From Lachnospiraceae bacterium (GTDB lineage: Bacteria > Bacillota > Clostridia > Lachnospirales > Lachnospiraceae), in contig JAFZUY010000031.1 in assembly GCA_017618075.1 (NCBI GenBank), positions 1 to 52,304 on the forward strand: a DNA stretch of 52,304 nt, given 5' to 3'. The notes under the pieces were generated by a model. That model worked only from the letters and a program-made list of their open reading frames with translations. It had not been told where the DNA came from and made no database searches. The position numbers and the translations under genes are program-made. Shown here in pieces: positions 25,382 to 34,065 of the stretch (position 1 is its first letter; every line of letters starts with the position of its first letter).

Positions 25382-26599
25382 ATGGAAAAAAAGAATGACA
25401 GCGCAAAAGTCATTGAATTTATCAAAAAATATGCAATGGTTATCGTGCTCGCATTAGTTTTGGTATTTTTCTCAATTACTACAGGTGGTAAAATTCTTTT
25501 ACCCAATAACATAAGTAACATTATTTCACAGAACGCATACGTGTTCGTTCTGGCAACCGGTATGCTTCTTTGTATCTTAACCGGTGGTAACATCGATCTT
25601 TCGGTCGGCTCGGTAGTATGTTTCGTTGGTGCGGTAGGTGCCACACTTATGGCTTCCTTCGGAGTTCCCTGGCCGATAGCAGTAATCGTTATGTTTACGG
25701 TAGGTATTGTAATCGGTGCAACACAGGCTTTCTGGATTGCATACGTAAGAATTCCTCCGTTCATCGTAACACTTGCCGGAATGCTTATCTTCAGAGGTTT
25801 AAGTAACGTAGTTCTTAACGGTCTTACAGTTACAATTAACGACAAAGTCGGCTTCCTTAAAATGTTCGGCGGCGGCGCTGACTGCTTTATCCCCGACTTT
25901 ATCGGAAAACTCTTCGGAGATGTATTTACAATCAACGTTACATGTCTTGTAGTCGGATTTGTTGCAGTTATATTATTCATCGGCCTTGAAATCTACGGAA
26001 GATTAAAGAGACTTAAAAAAGGTTATGAAGTAGATAAGATGGTTCCCTGGATCATCAAGCTTGTGCTTATCTCTGCAGTAGTTGTTGCAGTAACAATCCT
26101 TCTTTCATTATTCAAGGGTATTCCTTCGGTTCTTATCATTGTAAGTATTGTAGTTCTTATTTACTCCTACATTACTTCCAATACAACGACAGGACGTTAC
26201 TTCTACGCAGTAGGCGGTAACGAGAAAGCAACAAGACTTTCCGGTATCAACACAAACAAGACTTACTTCCTTGCATACATGAACATGGGCTTCCTTGCAG
26301 CTTTGGCAGGTATGATCACAATCGCCCGTATGACATCTGCTCAGCCTACATACGGACAGAACTACGAAATGGATGCTATCGCTTCATGTTTCATCGGTGG
26401 TGCTTCCGCATACGGCGGAATCGGTACGGTTCCCGGCGCTATCATCGGTGCAACCCTTATGGGTGTTATCAACCTGGGCATGCTTATCATGGGTGTAGAC
26501 CAGAACATGCAGAAGGTTGTTAAAGGTTTGGTTCTTCTTGCAGCCGTTATCTTCGACGTAGTTTCCAAGAGAGGCTTCAAGCTTATTGCTAAGAACTAA
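25382..26599 (+). CDS. mmsB: Multiple-monosaccharide ABC transporter permease
   Basis: The 405-residue BPD_transp_2 (AraH/GguB type) permease is highly hydrophobic, with about ten or more membrane segments. Family motifs include GGNIDLSVGSVVC, RIPPFIVTLAGMLIFRGL, FYAVGGNEKATRLSGIN and FIGGASAYGGIGTVPGAIIG. ATG 25382 has GGAGA 7 nt upstream; a GTG 3 nt earlier is the alternative. It completes the chvE-mmsA-mmsB operon, forming the transmembrane channel for monosaccharide import. A pair of palindromic repeats that double as terminators follows 35 nt after its stop. Confidence 0.94.
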   Translation: MEKKNDSAKVIEFIKKYAMVIVLALVLVFFSITTGGKILLPNNISNIISQNAYVFVLATGMLLCILTGGNIDLSVGSVVCFVGAVGATLMASFGVPWPIAVIVMFTVGIVIGATQAFWIAYVRIPPFIVTLAGMLIFRGLSNVVLNGLTVTINDKVGFLKMFGGGADCFIPDFIGKLFGDVFTINVTCLVVGFVAVILFIGLEIYGRLKRLKKGYEVDKMVPWIIKLVLISAVVVAVTILLSLFKGIPSVLIIVSIVVLIYSYITSNTTTGRYFYAVGGNEKATRLSGINTNKTYFLAYMNMGFLAALAGMITIARMTSAQPTYGQNYEMDAIASCFIGGASAYGGIGTVPGAIIGATLMGVINLGMLIMGVDQNMQKVVKGLVLLAAVIFDVVSKRGFKLIAKN

Positions 26600-26634
26600 T
26601 CATAAAATAGTGTAAATAGGTGTAATAACATAGA

Positions 26635-26665
26635 GGAGCCAGGCACGCTTTGCGAGCCTGGCTCC
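26635..26665 (-). repeat. 31-bp quasi-palindrome copy a (also terminator of mmsB)
   Basis: A 31-bp element whose arms GGAGCCAGGC and GCCTGGCTCC form 10 bp; an A-A mismatch, CGC/GCG and a TTT loop follow inward. Five T come next, so it can terminate the chvE operon. Read on the minus strand it matches copies b-e. It pairs with copy b in opposite orientation, 10 nt apart. Confidence 0.85.
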
Positions 26666-26674
26666 TTTTTATAT

Positions 26675-26707
26675 CAGTGCCTGGCTCACGAAGTGTGCCC
26701 GGCACTG
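26675..26707 (+). repeat. 31-bp quasi-palindrome copy b (second tandem terminator)
   Basis: CAGTGCC and GGCACTG form the outer arms; inward are a T-C mismatch, GGC/GCC, a T-T mismatch, CAC/GTG and a GAA loop, then a run of seven T. The core word GGCTCACGAAGTGTGCC recurs in copy e and, with two changes, in copy d. Copies a and b together make a 73-bp inverted pair between mmsB and the GH39 gene. The rest of the intergenic stretch 26708-26827 is AT-rich, and I found no confident promoter there. Confidence 0.85.
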
Positions 26708-26827
26708 TTTTTTAGGCATTAAAAATAGAATTTGTAAGGTAGAATATGCAATTTAAATGTGTTACAATCATTTAGTGTTGTTTTCCTTATCTTTTACGAG
26801 GAAAGATTTTAATAAACGGAGTAAACG

Positions 26828-28351
26828 ATGAAATATACAGCCGATCTTAAAAAGACCGTAGCATTTAACAACAAAGCGACTCACTGCGTGGGTACCGGCA
26901 GAATGGATTTGGCCCTTCACAAGGAGTACCTCGACCAGCTTAAACTCACACAGGATGAGATTGGTTTTTCATATATCAGAGGTCACGGCCTTTTCTCAAA
27001 ATACATGGGTATTTACAGAGAGTTCAGACACATGGAAGGTAAAACGGAATACTGCTTTACCTATCTTGACATGGTTATGGATTCATATCTTGAGGTGAAT
27101 ATCCGTCCTATTCTTGAACTTGGATTTATGCCTGACGATCTTGCATCAGGCACGGAGACCACGTTCTTCTGGAAGGGAAAGATTTCTCCTCCAAAGGATT
27201 ATAAAAAATGGACCGACCTTGTTCAGGCCACGCTTCGCCATTTAATCGAAAGATACGGCATTGACGAAATCAGAAACTGGCCCGTGGAAGTCTGGAATGA
27301 GCCCAATCTTCCTTCTTTCTGGAAGGATGCGAATATGGACGAGTATTTTAAACTCTACGAACTTACATCAAAGGCTGTAAAGGAAGTCGACGAACAGATT
27401 AAAGTCGGCGGTCCCGCAATCTGTGGTGTGGACGATGAGAGATGGCTCAAGGCTTTCCTTGATTTCGTAAAAGAAAATAATCTCCCGATGGATTTTGTTT
27501 CAAGACATCACTATACAAGCTACATGCCCAAACTCGAGGGACATTATTCATACATCGACCTTCATGAGCCCGAGAATGCATTTAAGTGGCTTGAAAGATC
27601 GAGAGATATCGTTGATTCCTACGAAGAGTTTAAGGGAATGGAAATATTCATTACCGAATTTAACACTTCCTACGTTCCCAATGCTCCAATTCACGATACA
27701 GTTTTAAATGCGACATACGTGGCGCACATGCTTTCACGTCTCGGTGATAAGCATGAATCATATTCATACTGGACTTTCGGAGATCTGTTTGAGGAGTTCG
27801 GAGTTCCCTTTACTCCTTTCCACGGAGGCTTCGGTCTTGTTGCAAACGGTCTTATCAAAAAGCCGACATTTTATACTTTTGAATTTTACAAAAAACTTCA
27901 GGGCGAGTGTCTTTTACGAGCTGAAGATGCTATAGTAATAAGGTGTGCAAACGGTGATTTAAGGGGTCTTTTATGGAACGCCGATTTGTACAACGAAAAC
28001 AACAACAAGGCTATTGAAATAGATATTGACAATATCGACGACGGCGAATATTTTATGATTGAAAAATTCGTCGACGAAAACCATGCAAATCCTTTGAAGA
28101 TGTGGCATGAAATGGGTGAGCCCGCTTCCCTTGACAATGAGCAGAAGGCTCTTTTAAGACAGGCAGCGGAACCCGGAATTACCTCATCCGACAAACTTGC
28201 AAATGACGGAAAGATGAATCTTTCATTTAATCTTAATCCCAACGAATTAAGATATTTCGAAATAAAGAAAATTAAGAGAACACCTGATACCGGCTATAAT
28301 TACGAGGCTGTAATTGCACAGAAATGTGTTCCGGACGAAAATCAGGCGTAA
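26828..28351 (+). CDS. GH39 xylan 1,4-beta-xylosidase
   Basis: A 507-residue GH39 beta-xylosidase of the XynB type, releasing xylose from the non-reducing end of xylo-oligosaccharides by a retaining mechanism. The acid/base is Glu158 in WNEPNLPSFW and the nucleophile Glu277 in FITEFNTSY; the family start GFSYIRGHGLFSKYMGIYRE is also present. A beta-sandwich follows the (beta/alpha)8 barrel after about residue 350. Length matches the family. No signal peptide, so it acts on imported oligosaccharides in the cytoplasm. It precedes the foldase gene by 12 nt and the GH43 gene in the same direction, as one operon. Confidence 0.94.
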   Translation: MKYTADLKKTVAFNNKATHCVGTGRMDLALHKEYLDQLKLTQDEIGFSYIRGHGLFSKYMGIYREFRHMEGKTEYCFTYLDMVMDSYLEVNIRPILELGFMPDDLASGTETTFFWKGKISPPKDYKKWTDLVQATLRHLIERYGIDEIRNWPVEVWNEPNLPSFWKDANMDEYFKLYELTSKAVKEVDEQIKVGGPAICGVDDERWLKAFLDFVKENNLPMDFVSRHHYTSYMPKLEGHYSYIDLHEPENAFKWLERSRDIVDSYEEFKGMEIFITEFNTSYVPNAPIHDTVLNATYVAHMLSRLGDKHESYSYWTFGDLFEEFGVPFTPFHGGFGLVANGLIKKPTFYTFEFYKKLQGECLLRAEDAIVIRCANGDLRGLLWNADLYNENNNKAIEIDIDNIDDGEYFMIEKFVDENHANPLKMWHEMGEPASLDNEQKALLRQAAEPGITSSDKLANDGKMNLSFNLNPNELRYFEIKKIKRTPDTGYNYEAVIAQKCVPDENQA

Positions 28352-28363
28352 TCGGAGGATGTT

Positions 28364-29551
28364 ATGAGCCAGAAAAAAAGAATGCTTGAGAGAAAAAGAA
28401 GAGAAGCAGCATTAAAAAAAGCTGAGCGAAATCAGGCAATCGGAAGAGTAATCGGAGTAGTTTTTATAGTACTCATTATTGCGATTATTGCAGGAGCACT
28501 TATCTTTGATTCGGTTAAAAGATCCGAAAAGGAACTTAATTATTCCATCGGACTGGATGCAACCGGAAAGATAAAAGGAGTAAAGGTTGAAAACTATGTA
28601 GAGCTTGCGGACTTTAATAAACTTAACATGAATAAGAGCGATTATTATCCTACTGAAGAGGAAGAGCAGACATATATTAACGCAATCGTTGAGTCCTATC
28701 CCGACCTTTCGGACAAAAAGAACGTGGAAGTAAAAGAAAAAGATACCGTCAGCATCGATTACATCGGACGTATAGACGGCGAGAAGGAATACGAGGGCGG
28801 CAACACCAACGGAATGGGTATCAGAGTTACGCTTGGTACAGGAACCTATCCTACTGAGTTTGAAGAAGGAATCATAGGTCACAAGACAGGCGAGACATTT
28901 GATGTAACCGTTCCTTTCAGAACCGATTTTGAAAACGAGGAACTCGCAGGAAAGATTGTAATTTATACGGTTACAATAAACGGTATATATGAGCCCGCAG
29001 AGTTTAACGACGAGTTTGTTGAAAAGAATTTCGGCTTAAGCGTTTCTTCTGCCGAAGACTTCTTAAACAAATACAGAATGAGTGCCGCACAGGATAATTT
29101 TGACGAGTACGTTCAGGAATATGCAATAAGCGAATCCAAAGTAAAATCCTATCCTGCAAGTTATCTTTCGAAGATGAAGAAGTATATGAAAGCGAAAGAT
29201 TACAAGCAGATGGAAACCACCAATTCCACATATCAGAGCCTCTACGGAAACGATGCTTACAAAGATGTGCTCGATATGAGAAAGATGACTAAAAAGGAAT
29301 ACAAAGAGGAAGTATTAAATTCCGCCAAAGAACAGGCTGAAAAGAACCTTATCATGCAGGCCCTCTTCGAAAAGTTCAATCTTTCCGTATCTGAGGAAGA
29401 TTTAAAGGCAGTTTCCACATCGTTAGGCGTTTCTGAGGATGAATATGATCAGGCGGTTGAAAGATTCGGCGAACCTTATCTTTACCAGCAGGCTATGATT
29501 AAAGCCGTGAACAATTACCTTGCAGAGAATTACAATCTTATTGATAACTAA
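28364..29551 (+). CDS. Membrane-anchored FKBP/trigger-factor-like peptidyl-prolyl isomerase
   Basis: A 395-residue protein with a basic N-terminus and one transmembrane helix at about 26-50, placing the rest outside the cell. An FKBP-type domain (about 125-210) reads VKEKDTVSIDYIGRIDGEKE, RVTLGTGTYPTEFEEGIIG and TGETFDVTVPF. The following helical part (about 215-390) resembles the C-terminal arms of trigger factor (DEFVEKNFGLSVSSAEDF). It would assist folding of exported proteins such as binding lipoproteins. It starts 12 nt after GH39 with GGAGGAT upstream and lies 52 nt before GH43, an unusual place for a general foldase. Confidence 0.82.
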   Translation: MSQKKRMLERKRREAALKKAERNQAIGRVIGVVFIVLIIAIIAGALIFDSVKRSEKELNYSIGLDATGKIKGVKVENYVELADFNKLNMNKSDYYPTEEEEQTYINAIVESYPDLSDKKNVEVKEKDTVSIDYIGRIDGEKEYEGGNTNGMGIRVTLGTGTYPTEFEEGIIGHKTGETFDVTVPFRTDFENEELAGKIVIYTVTINGIYEPAEFNDEFVEKNFGLSVSSAEDFLNKYRMSAAQDNFDEYVQEYAISESKVKSYPASYLSKMKKYMKAKDYKQMETTNSTYQSLYGNDAYKDVLDMRKMTKKEYKEEVLNSAKEQAEKNLIMQALFEKFNLSVSEEDLKAVSTSLGVSEDEYDQAVERFGEPYLYQQAMIKAVNNYLAENYNLIDN

Positions 29552-29603
29552 GCAGGTTTTGTAATATATTACTTAGAGAAGTACCTGAAAGGAGATACTA
29601 AAA

Positions 29604-30578
29604 ATGGCAAAACAAAAAGAACCTTTGGTAACACATATTTATACCGCGGATCCTTCCGCTCACGTTTTCAACGGTAAAATATATGTTTATCCTTCACACG
29701 ACCTTGAGCATGACGGAGAGGATAATGACGAAGGCGATGAATATCAGATGGAGGACTACCACATCCTTTCGATGGATAATGTGGATGCTCCCTGTATAGA
29801 TAACGGCGAAGCTTTAAACATGAGAGATGTTCCCTGGGTAAGCAAGCAAATGTGGGCTCCGGACTGTGCAGAAAAGGACGGAAAATACTATCTCTATTTC
29901 CCTGCACGTGACAAGGATTTAAGATTCCATATCGGTGTAGCTGTATCTGACAGCCCTGTTGGACCTTTCAAGCCCGAACCCGATTACATCAAGGGAAGCT
30001 TCAGTATCGATCCCGCAGTTCTTGTGGACGATGACGGTGCAGCTTACATTTATTTCGGCGGACTCTGGGGTGGCCAGCTTGAAAAATGGCAGACCGGCGA
30101 ATTCGTTGAAAATCCTGCAGAGATTCCTGCAGACGCAAAGGCACTCGGACCTCAGGTAGCAAAGCTTACAGACGACATGCTTCAGTTTGCTGACGGCCCC
30201 GAAGAAATCACAATTCTCGATGAAAACGGTGAGCCCTTAAAAGCAGGCGATGAAGACAGAAGATATTTCGAAGGTCCCTGGATGCATAAATACAACGGAA
30301 AGTATTATCTTTCATACTCCACAGGTACAACACATTACCTTGTTTATGCAATCGGTGATTCACCCAAAGGACCTTTTACATACGCAGGCAGAATACTTGA
30401 GCCCGTTATCGGCTGGACCACACATCATTCAATCGTAGAAATCGACGGCAAGTGGTATCTCTTCTATCATGATTCTTCACTTTCGGGCGGAGTTAACCAC
30501 AGAAGATGTGTTAAATTCAGAGAGCTTAAGTATGATGAAAACGGAAAGATCATCACAATGAAGCCTTACGAAGACTAA
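29604..30578 (+). CDS. GH43 beta-xylosidase / alpha-L-arabinofuranosidase
   Basis: A 324-residue five-bladed propeller enzyme. The three GH43 catalytic residues are visible: general base Asp16 in YTADPSAH, pKa-modulating Asp137 in FSIDPAVLVDDD, and general acid Glu224 in YFEGPWMHKYNG. Family landmarks WAPDCAEKDGKYYLYFPA and TTHHSIVEIDGKWYLFYHD are present. Such enzymes remove arabinose or xylose from arabinoxylan oligosaccharides. No signal peptide, so cytoplasmic. AAAGGAGA lies 7 nt before the ATG. A 12-bp palindrome GTAATATATTAC occurs at 29561-29572 in the spacer before it, possibly a regulator site. Paired repeats c and d follow 7 nt after its stop. Confidence 0.92.
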   Translation: MAKQKEPLVTHIYTADPSAHVFNGKIYVYPSHDLEHDGEDNDEGDEYQMEDYHILSMDNVDAPCIDNGEALNMRDVPWVSKQMWAPDCAEKDGKYYLYFPARDKDLRFHIGVAVSDSPVGPFKPEPDYIKGSFSIDPAVLVDDDGAAYIYFGGLWGGQLEKWQTGEFVENPAEIPADAKALGPQVAKLTDDMLQFADGPEEITILDENGEPLKAGDEDRRYFEGPWMHKYNGKYYLSYSTGTTHYLVYAIGDSPKGPFTYAGRILEPVIGWTTHHSIVEIDGKWYLFYHDSSLSGGVNHRRCVKFRELKYDENGKIITMKPYED

Positions 30579-30585
30579 ATAAAAA

Positions 30586-30616
30586 GGAGTCAGGCACCCT
30601 TCGGGAGCCAGACACC
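30586..30616 (-). repeat. 31-bp quasi-palindrome copy c
   Basis: Reads GTC-A-GGC-A-CCC, loop TTC, GGG-A-GCC-A-GAC with outer GGA/ACC-type flanks: three 3-bp blocks separated by symmetric A-A mismatches. It is on the minus orientation relative to copy d, as a is to b. It lies 7 nt after the GH43 stop; no T-run follows directly. Confidence 0.85.
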
Positions 30617-30622
30617 TAAAAA

Positions 30623-30667
30623 GGGGCGGTGCCAGGCTCACAAAGTATGCCAGGCTCCGTCCCTTTT
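30623..30667 (+). repeat. 31-bp quasi-palindrome copy d, extended into a terminator
   Basis: The 31-bp core is at 30628-30658 (GGTGCCAGGCTCAC start, ATGCCAGGCTCC end). GGGGCGG and CCGTCCC extend the stem outward by 7 bp with one G-T pair, and TTTT follows at 30664-30667. It can end the GH39-GH43 operon and overlaps the 3' end region of the convergent AraC gene, so it may also act on that strand. Confidence 0.85.
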
Positions 30668-31636
30668 CTAATTGTTTTCTTCGGGCTTTAAGTGGTAGAT
30701 GTCTCCGATGCTGTCAAGAACAATGCCTTCCTCTTTGGAAATCATGTTTTTATACTGCGTCGGTGAGCAGCCGGAGTATTTTTTAAAGCAGCGGCAGAAA
30801 GTGGTTAAGTTGTTAAAGCCTACCTGGAACGCAACATCCGTGACCGGAGTATTGGTTAAAAGAAGCTTCTTGGCTTCGAGAATTCTTTTGCTGCAAAGAT
30901 AATCGTAAAAGGTCGAATCCGTGTACTGCTTAAAGAGCCTTGAAAAATGATATTTCGAAAAGCCTGCGGTCTTTGCCACACTCTCAAGATCCATATCTTC
31001 CGAATAGTTGTTTTCGATATAAGTGAGGACCCTGACAAATTTATTGTAAATTTCGGAATGAGTGATTATTTTCTCATCTTCTTCATCGGTTGCTTCCGTC
31101 GAATGCGTCATCAGACTGACAATCTTTAAAAGTTCGGAATAAATTTCAACTTCATTTAGTTCGCTGAAAGCAAAGTAGAGCTGTATTATTCTGTTTAAGG
31201 AAGAATACACAAGCGGATAAATATGCGTCGTACTGTTGATTCCGATGACCTTTGTCGTTGAAAAGAAATTTAAGATTTCTTTTTTGGACTTAAAATAGTC
31301 AAAAAATTTCGTATCAAAGAGCATGATAAAACGCTCTCCGGTCTCGGGAGCCGTGATGGAATGAACCGACATAGGAGGAACGAAGATGATATCTCCTTCG
31401 TGAAGCTTATATACTTCGTTTTCAACCGTAACCGAGTAGGTGTTCTGCGTACAGAGAATAATTTCTAAAGCCTTGTGTTTGTGGTCTCCGTAGTTGGCCG
31501 GCTGGTCGTTGTGCCAGATACGATAACGGTACCCCGGAAGGTAATCTATGGTCTCTTCGTCATGCTCGACTTTTCTTGAGATAAATTTACCGAAAGGCTG
31601 CGAAAAATCCGATTGTGTATTTTTTGATGAGGGCAT
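30668..31636 (-). CDS. AraC-family regulator with N-terminal cupin sensor
   Basis: The 322-residue protein has a cupin-like sensor domain (about 30-130: DHKHKALEIILCTQNTYSVT, HEGDIIFVPPMSVHSI) and a C-terminal AraC domain (about 195-300) with two helix-turn-helix motifs, DLESVAKTAGFSKYHFSRLF and VTDVAFQVGFNNLTTFCRCF. Such regulators usually bind a sugar and activate nearby operons. It is divergent from the GH3 gene. A pair of similar 16-bp words overlaps its own -35 region, and the same word recurs upstream of the second ABC importer. AGGAGGT (minus strand) lies upstream of the ATG, giving a normal ribosome binding site. Confidence 0.92.
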   Translation of the reverse strand: MPSSKNTQSDFSQPFGKFISRKVEHDEETIDYLPGYRYRIWHNDQPANYGDHKHKALEIILCTQNTYSVTVENEVYKLHEGDIIFVPPMSVHSITAPETGERFIMLFDTKFFDYFKSKKEILNFFSTTKVIGINSTTHIYPLVYSSLNRIIQLYFAFSELNEVEIYSELLKIVSLMTHSTEATDEEDEKIITHSEIYNKFVRVLTYIENNYSEDMDLESVAKTAGFSKYHFSRLFKQYTDSTFYDYLCSKRILEAKKLLLTNTPVTDVAFQVGFNNLTTFCRCFKKYSGCSPTQYKNMISKEEGIVLDSIGDIYHLKPEENN

Positions 31637-31676
31637 TTTTACCTCCGATTTCTTTTATGAGTTCATGTACAAATAT

Positions 31677-31706
31677 ATTATATAACAGACTGACGGATTG
31701 TAGCAA
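31677..31706 (-). promoter_or_regulatory. Promoter of the AraC-family gene
   Basis: On the minus strand TTGCTA (31701-31706), an 18-bp spacer and TATAAT (31677-31682). The -35 element overlaps the first operator word at 31702, which points to autoregulation. Confidence 0.6.
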
Positions 31707-31735
31707 TATCTGTCAAAAAAGCAATATTTGTAAAA
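31702..31735 (+). promoter_or_regulatory. Candidate AraC operator: two direct repeats
   Basis: AGCAATATCTGTCAAA (31702-31717) and AGCAATATTTGTAAAA (31720-31735) are direct repeats 18 bp apart. The second, with its two preceding A, is identical over 18 bp to 35781-35798 upstream of the second ABC importer. Tandem direct repeats are the usual binding pattern of AraC-type dimers. Confidence 0.65.
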
Positions 31736-31767
31736 TACAAAAACGACGTGAAAAATACGTGTTTTGA

Positions 31768-31796
31768 TTGAGATAATCGGAAAAACATAGTAAAAT
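31768..31796 (+). promoter_or_regulatory. Promoter of the GH3 gene
   Basis: TTGAGA at 31768-31773, a 17-bp spacer and TAAAAT at 31791-31796, about 80 nt upstream of the GH3 start. The operator candidate ends 32 bp upstream of the -35 box, a spacing compatible with an upstream-bound activator. Confidence 0.6.
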
Positions 31797-31876
31797 AAAA
31801 GGTACAATTTCTTTTAGGAGGGTTGCAAAAAACTATTAATGGAGATGTATGTAAAAATACAAAAGGAGAGGGATTA

Positions 31877-33994
31877 ATGAATAGGAAAGAAGCAAAGAAA
31901 AGAGCAATCGAACTCGTGGATAAAATGACCATAGAGGAAATTGCTTCACAGTTAAGATTTGATGCACCTGCCATCGACAGACTCGGCATTCCGGAATACA
32001 ACTGGTGGAATGAAGGTCTTCACGGCGTTGCAAGAGCAGGCGTGGCAACCATGTTCCCTCAGGCAATCGGAATGGGTGCAACCTTTGACGAGGAACTCCT
32101 AAAAGAAGAAGGCGACGTTATTGCAACGGAAGCCAGAGCAAAATACAATTTCCAGTCTGCGGAGGGCGACAGGGATATTTACAAGGGAATCACATTGTGG
32201 TCTCCAAACGTAAATCTTTTCAGAGACCCGAGATGGGGCAGAGGACATGAAACCTACGGCGAAGATCCTTATCTTATCAGCCGCATGGGTGTTAATTTCA
32301 TAGAGGGCTTACAGGGCGACGGAGAGTATTTAAAGACTGCCGCTTGCGCCAAGCATTTTGCGGTACATTCCGGACCTGAAGCTTTAAGACATCATTTTGA
32401 TGCAATCGCAAATATGAAGGATATGTGGGAAACATATCTCCCTCAGTTTGAGGCATGCGTAATCGAAGGCAAGGTTGAATCCGTAATGGGCGCTTACAAC
32501 AGAACCAACGGAGAGGTTTGCTGTGCGCATTCATACCTGATGGAAGAAGTTTTGCGAGGCAAATGGGGCTTTGAAGGCCATTTTGTTTCCGACTGCTGGG
32601 CTGTAAGGGATTTCCATGAGAATCACAAGGTTACCGCAAGTCCCGAAGAGAGCGTAAAGCTAGCTTTGGAAAAAGGCTGCGATGTAAACTGCGGATGTAC
32701 ATACCAGAAGATAATGGATGCATATGATGAAGGTCTCATAAACGACGAGCTTTTAAAGAGAGCAGCCGTTCGCCTTTTCACTACAAGATATCTTCTCGGA
32801 ATGTTTGATAAAACAGAGTTTGATTCGATTCCTTTTGATGTTATCGAATGTAAGGAACATTTAGCTGTTGCTTCACGTGCGACAAAGGAAAGCCTTGTTC
32901 TTCTTAAAAACGACGGAATACTTCCGCTTGATAAAAACAAAATTAGAAAAATCGGCGTTATCGGACCCAATGCCAACAGCCGTGCATCACTTATCGGCAA
33001 CTACCATGGCACGTCTTCAAGATATATTACAGTTCTTGAGGGTATTCAGGATTATGTGGGCGACGATGCGAGAGTTTACTTCTCTGAAGGCTGCCATCTG
33101 TTCTTGGAAAAGACAGAGTTTTTGGGCAAGAATTATGACAGACTCTCCGAAGCAAAGGCGGTTGCAGCAAATTCTGATGTTGTAGTGCTTTGCATCGGCC
33201 TTGACGAGACTCTCGAAGGAGAAGAAGGAGATACAGGTAACGCATACAGTTCGGGCGACAAGAAGGACTTAAAGTTCCCGCCTTCGCAGATTAAACTTCT
33301 CGAAACGCTTATTGAGACTAAAGTTCCTCTTATAGTAATTTCGATGGCAGGAAGTGCAATGGACTTATCACTTGCAGACGCTAATGCCAATGCTGTTATT
33401 CAGGCTTGGTATCCCGGCGCAAGAGGCGGCAAGGAAGTGGCAGAGCTTCTCTTCGGCGATTATTCACCATCGGGCAAGCTTCCTGTAACCTTCTACAGAG
33501 ACGAAGATCTAAAAGATATGCCAGACTTCGAAGATTATTCGATGAAAGGCAGAACCTACAGATATATTGAAAAAGAGCCACTTTATCCCTTTGGATACGG
33601 ACTTTCATATGCCGATGTCAAAATCGCGGATGCATCATTCAAGGATGCAAAGAACTTCGACGCGGCATCCAAAGAAGGCATTACTGTTAATGTAAAGGCT
33701 TCAAACGCAAGTGAAATCGATACCGAAGAAGTACTTCAGGTATATGTACATGTAAACGGAACCAGGGATGAAGTATTAAATACCAAGCTTGCGGCATTCA
33801 AGAGAATTAAACTTGCAGCAAAAGAGGGAAAGGTATTTGAAATCACAATCCCCGCATTCGCCTTTACAACTGTTGACGATGATGGTATAAGAAGTGTGAC
33901 CGGAAACGGTGCAGACATTTATGTGGGCTTCAGTGCTCCCGATTCAAGAAGCGAAGCACTCACAGGCAAGAAAGCAACAGCATTAAAGCTTTAA
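31877..33994 (+). CDS. GH3 beta-xylosidase / beta-glucosidase
   Basis: A 705-residue GH3 enzyme with an (alpha/beta)8 domain, an alpha/beta sandwich domain and a C-terminal fibronectin-like domain. The nucleophile is Asp239 in FVSDCWAV; substrate-site motifs are YNWWNEGLHGVARAG, LWSPNVNLFRDPRWGRG, ETYGEDPYL and CAKHFAVHSGPE. These match the xylosidase branch better than typical beta-glucosidases, fitting the xylan context, but glucosidase activity is possible. ATG 31877 follows GGAGAGGG; an in-frame TTG at 31823 lacks a comparable site. No signal peptide, so cytoplasmic. Probably controlled by the divergent AraC protein through the operator at 31702-31735. Confidence 0.93.
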   Translation: MNRKEAKKRAIELVDKMTIEEIASQLRFDAPAIDRLGIPEYNWWNEGLHGVARAGVATMFPQAIGMGATFDEELLKEEGDVIATEARAKYNFQSAEGDRDIYKGITLWSPNVNLFRDPRWGRGHETYGEDPYLISRMGVNFIEGLQGDGEYLKTAACAKHFAVHSGPEALRHHFDAIANMKDMWETYLPQFEACVIEGKVESVMGAYNRTNGEVCCAHSYLMEEVLRGKWGFEGHFVSDCWAVRDFHENHKVTASPEESVKLALEKGCDVNCGCTYQKIMDAYDEGLINDELLKRAAVRLFTTRYLLGMFDKTEFDSIPFDVIECKEHLAVASRATKESLVLLKNDGILPLDKNKIRKIGVIGPNANSRASLIGNYHGTSSRYITVLEGIQDYVGDDARVYFSEGCHLFLEKTEFLGKNYDRLSEAKAVAANSDVVVLCIGLDETLEGEEGDTGNAYSSGDKKDLKFPPSQIKLLETLIETKVPLIVISMAGSAMDLSLADANANAVIQAWYPGARGGKEVAELLFGDYSPSGKLPVTFYRDEDLKDMPDFEDYSMKGRTYRYIEKEPLYPFGYGLSYADVKIADASFKDAKNFDAASKEGITVNVKASNASEIDTEEVLQVYVHVNGTRDEVLNTKLAAFKRIKLAAKEGKVFEITIPAFAFTTVDDDGIRSVTGNGADIYVGFSAPDSRSEALTGKKATALKL

Positions 33995-34065
33995 TATTTT
34001 ATGAGTAATAAAGGAAAGTAACGGATGCCGTACAACCTGCGGCATCTGTTGAATGTTTAAGAAAG

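Noticed and set aside
26635-26707. Possible CRISPR repeats in the 31-bp palindromes
   Set aside because: Copies are in inverted pairs, not direct repeats; there are no regular unique spacers and no cas genes.
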